From Anniella stebbinsi (lineage: Eukaryota > Chordata > Lepidosauria > Squamata > Anniellidae): DNA of 64,000 nt. A program made the translations under genes and the position numbers. The stretch spans positions 25,125,501-25,189,500 of the forward strand of contig JARDYH010000006.1 in assembly GCA_029215795.1 (NCBI GenBank). Direction: 5' to 3'. Each line of letters opens with the position of its first letter. The stretch's first letter is position 1. The notes beneath the pieces were generated by a model, which searched no databases, was not told the DNA's origin, and was given only the letters and a program-made list of their open reading frames with translations. Below are positions 61,431-64,000 of this stretch, in pieces.

Positions 61431-61653
61431 GCTGAATTCGGACAACACGATAGTCAATGGTGGGGTAATAATCAACTTTACAGTTGTTCATCTAGGGGGT
61501 ACTCCCCACACAACATGGTAATAAATAATCAACTGTGGTGTGGATTAGGATCAGCGCTGAGTTGACTATGGCAACATTCGGATGACACGATAGTCAATAC
61601 AACTGATGATTGCCCCCCCCCCAAGTTGCTTATTTTGTCGTCCGAATTCAGCC
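61431..61653. mobile_element. Short DNA transposon with inverted ends
   Basis: Ends GCTGAATTCGGACAACACGA and TTTTGTCGTCCGAATTCAGC are inverted. Internal ATCAACTTTACAGTTG and ATCAACTGTGGTGTGGATTA motifs match 53870-54215. A second internal terminus-like block (ATTCGGATGACACGATAGTC) lies near 61575. No coding capacity. Confidence 0.7.
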
Positions 61654-61690
61654 ATACTTTCCCTTCCCCCTCCCCTCTCTAGGTTGCCAC

Positions 61691-61742
61691 CACTACTACT
61701 ACTACTACTACTCTCTCTCTCTCTCTCTCTGTCACACACACA
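61691..61742. repeat. (CTA)n(CT)n(CA)n compound microsatellite
   Basis: About seven ACT units, ten CT units and five CA units in succession, followed by a half copy of the palindromic repeat of 38169-38252 (61747-61812). Confidence 0.9.
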
Positions 61743-62008
61743 CATTTATTAAGTCCCATTATACTCAATGGGACTTGCTTCCTTGTAAGCATGCATAGAA
61801 TTTCAGTCTTAGACATTGTGGGCCTTAAAAGGTTAACAGTCAGTTGGGGCACATAATTATTAAGGTAACTTCTTGCTCTAAAACACTGACATTAAGAGCA
61901 GGGACCATTACAAAGCAAAATTAAAGTTACTATTGAAGTTGCTGAATTTCTTACGACTCTGATTTTATCATTTAATGTACAAGCTAATTTACTGTCCATT
62001 CTCTAAAT

Positions 62009-62272
62009 CAGGGGTGGAAAACCACAGCCCGCGGGCCTAAAGCAGCCTGCAAAGCTCCTCAATCCAGCCCACAGCACTCTCCTAGGCCATGCCCCCTCTC
62101 CCCAGCATGATCTTCATCCCCATCGTGGTACTATGGACAAAGTTTTCAAACTTCTGCACTCAGCATGACATGGTAGGGATGAAAATACGCCACCCTCAGC
62201 TGATCTGCATACATCAGCCGAGCAGAACTGAAAATAGTGGAGATGTTTTGTGTGAGTGAGAAAGTATGTGTG

Positions 62273-62310
<38 letters not shown>

Positions 62311-62443
62311 GGATGCATGAGTGGGATGGCCATACCCACTTTAGGATCTGGTCACACCCACCATTGGCATGTGCCCCCTGCACCCCCAGGAGGTTCCCTA
62401 GGTGGCAATCTGGCCCTCACGACAAAAAGTTTCCACAGCCCTG
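62009..62443 (+). mobile_element. hAT-like non-autonomous transposon with 8-bp TSD
   Basis: Ends CAGGGGTGGAAAACCACAGC and AAAGTTTCCACAGCCCTG are imperfect inverted repeats beginning CAGGG. The flanks CTCTAAAT (62001-62008) and CTCTAAAA (62444-62451) match at 7 of 8 positions. A (GA)n microsatellite (62277-62307) lies inside. No transposase. Confidence 0.75.
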
Positions 62444-62949
62444 CTCTAAAAAAATCCCATTTTAAACACTGGATGGGAAGGGGCCAAAGAGTCCTCTGCC
62501 TGCGCCCTTGGAGAAAGAGAGAACACCTAAAACATATAATTATTTGGGGGGGGGGGGCTGTGAAAAAAAGCCCACTCCCTGCACTTTAAGTCTAGATGAG
62601 ATTGGAGCTCTATAATCAGAACACCTGAAAGGTTGAAAGTTTAGAGTAGCCACGGGAGAGGGAGGAAGACCAGCGATGTTTCCAGACAGATGTCTCCTAG
62701 CTTCTGCTGTAACTTACAAGTACAGTTGCAGCTGACTTACCACAGCATCAGGAGATGGTGTGCTTTTTCTGTGTACCTCCCACTACATTCTGTCCATACC
62801 CTTAGTTCTACTATTTCATTTTAAAGGGTATGTTTTTAAAAATCTTTTAAGTAGATCTAGAACACTTTTCTAGCTATATATATTTCTTTAAATTGTGATT
62901 TTCTTAAAGGGAAGAATTCCTCCTGACTAGTACAGGGTATGTATGTTTC
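62444..62949. other. No gene recognised
   Basis: Non-coding, with a G homopolymer at 62546-62557. Confidence 0.5.
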
Positions 62950-63457
62950 CGAGCCCGATTCAAGGTGCTGGTTTTAACCTATAAAGCCTTACATGGCTTG
63001 GGACCACAATACCTGACGGAACGTCTTTCCCAACATGAACCTACCCGAACACTACGTTCAACATCTAAGGGCCTCCTCCGAGTGCCTCCTCCGAGGGAAG
63101 CTCGGAGGTCGGCAACAAGAGAGAGGGCCTTCTCTGTGGTGCCCCCCCAATTGTGGAACGATCTCCCCGACAAGGCCCGCCTGGCGCCAACATTGTTATC
63201 TTTTCGGCGCCAGGTCAAGACTTTCCTCTTCGCTCAGGCATTTGGTAATATCTGAGGAGCCTGGGTTTGGTTTGTTTTTTGTAGCTTTTTGAAGTGTTGT
63301 AATGGTTTTAAAATGTACAGATTGTGTGTATGTTTGTATGTTTTTGCTGTTTTAATTTTTGTATATTGTTTTTAATTGTTTTTAATCCTATGTAAACCGC
63401 CCAGAGAGCTTCGGCTATGGGGCGGTATACAAATGCAATAAATAAATAAATAAATGA
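62950..63457 (+). pseudogene. L2-clade LINE 3' end with 96-codon open frame
   Basis: 62965-63255 encodes MLVLTYKALHGLGPQYLTE, RTLRSTSKGLLRVPPP, RERAFSVVPPQLWNDLP and SFRRQVKTFLFAQAFGN, the L2-type C-terminus. The 3' region ends AAACCGCCCAGAGAGCTTCG, GGCGGTATACAAATGCAAT and (AAAT)n, as at 42070-42614. It is 5' truncated. The frame is intact over this part. Confidence 0.82.
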
Positions 63458-64000
63458 GTCCAAGTAGCAAAATAGTCTGAATAAAAAAGGGGGCAATAGT
63501 GCTAAACCCCTATGTTGTCATAATACTTTTTCTTTAAAAAATCCATTCCAGCTTGCTAAAATGGTGGTGCATGGAAAGAGCTTTTCCCCCATCGTTAAAA
63601 AAAGGGCATTATAGCAACAGAGCACTGTAACACTCTTCCACTCCAGTCAGTGGAGGGGGACCCCACCTGACCTGTGGGGGCTTTGGCTCCCGCTGTGTGC
63701 CCCACCCCCTGCCGAAGCCCCACCCCGGGGAGTCTACCTGGGGCTTGCATAGAAGGTGGAAATCCCCACAGTGTGGGAAGTTCCCCTGCCCTGGAACCTC
63801 CCACACACCCCTGGAAGTTTGGGGAAGGAGCGGGTAGAGGAGGACATGGCAGGAGGGAAGATGCAACACAGGCAAAGTGGCACCGCTGCGGCTGTCCAGC
63901 GCTCCACCCGCTGCTCAAGCACAGAGGGCTTCACTCTTGCCACACCCTCTCCTGTTCTTCTCCAAAACTAAGTTGGACGTTCTGCAGTAAGGGAAAAGAT
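63458..64000. other. GC-rich non-coding segment
   Basis: 63610-63960 is richer in G and C than its surroundings, with CCACCCCCTGCC-type stretches. I could not place the first DIAPH1 coding exon (basic, glycine-rich N-terminus) here in any frame. It may be an unnamed repeat. Confidence 0.4.

Noticed and set aside
61747..61812. AAGTCCCATTATACTCAATG hairpin as a regulatory RNA
   Set aside because: Half copy of the common palindromic repeat also present at 38169-38252.
63595..63975. Long GC-rich frames as a possible first exon or CpG-island promoter of DIAPH1
   Set aside because: None gives the expected basic, glycine-rich N-terminus, CpG dinucleotides are few, and stretches look repeat-derived.

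Overview
The window is vertebrate nuclear DNA, most likely from a squamate reptile. The protein-coding part is sauropsid-like. The repeats combine CR1 LINEs with ATTCTATGA-type 3' ends, L1 and L2 LINE fragments, a DIRS-like element, hAT-type short transposons and a 5S-derived SINE. That mixture is typical of lizard genomes and unlike bird genomes. The species-group call is inference from repeat content; no database search was possible.

One host gene is recognisable. It is an orthologue of DIAPH1 (mDia1, diaphanous-related formin 1) on the minus strand, running from 47191 (5' side) to 13523 (3' side). Sixteen internal exons were placed by translation, splice sites and phase continuity. In order they encode a 9-residue microexon of the N-terminal region, the GTPase-binding region and armadillo-type DID (five exons at 44.1-33.4 kb plus the next at 29.8 kb), the rest of the DID and the dimerisation region (29.2-26.7 kb), the coiled coil (26.1 and 24.4 kb), a long FH1 exon made of LPGMAGM/poly-proline repeats (15824-15162), and the first FH2 exon (13640-13523). 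Together they give 2308 nt in one continuous frame. The first coding exon should lie right of 64000. The rest of FH2 and the DAD/C-terminus were not found in 1-13522 and should lie beyond the left edge. One intron (28664-27526) is a textbook U12-type AT-AC intron.

Everything else is intronic or flanking repeat. CR1 copies lie at 2945-4078, 9140-9696, 12335-12755, 17049-17235, 40005-41760, 48055-50590, 54628-54758 and 57477-57895. L1 copies lie at 30130-32440 (minus) and 58650-61184 (plus, with a perfect 17-bp target duplication). L2-like 3' ends lie at 42070-42614 and 62950-63457. A decayed DIRS-like element with inverted terminal repeats occupies 16726-20910. A solo LTR (40314-40946) sits inside the 40-kb CR1 copy with a 5-bp duplication. 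Several hAT-like and other inverted-repeat DNA elements and a 5S rRNA-derived SINE (54938-55042) are also present.

The most unusual structure is a family of foldback elements at 38267-38560 and 56912-57295, with a solitary relative near 53.76 kb. The two foldbacks are flanked by 14-bp target duplications. All three loci carry a CUGARGA / helix / GAAAC motif resembling a hammerhead ribozyme, with different but still pairing helix II sequences. I infer that they are short Penelope-like or retrozyme-like retroelements; this needs testing.
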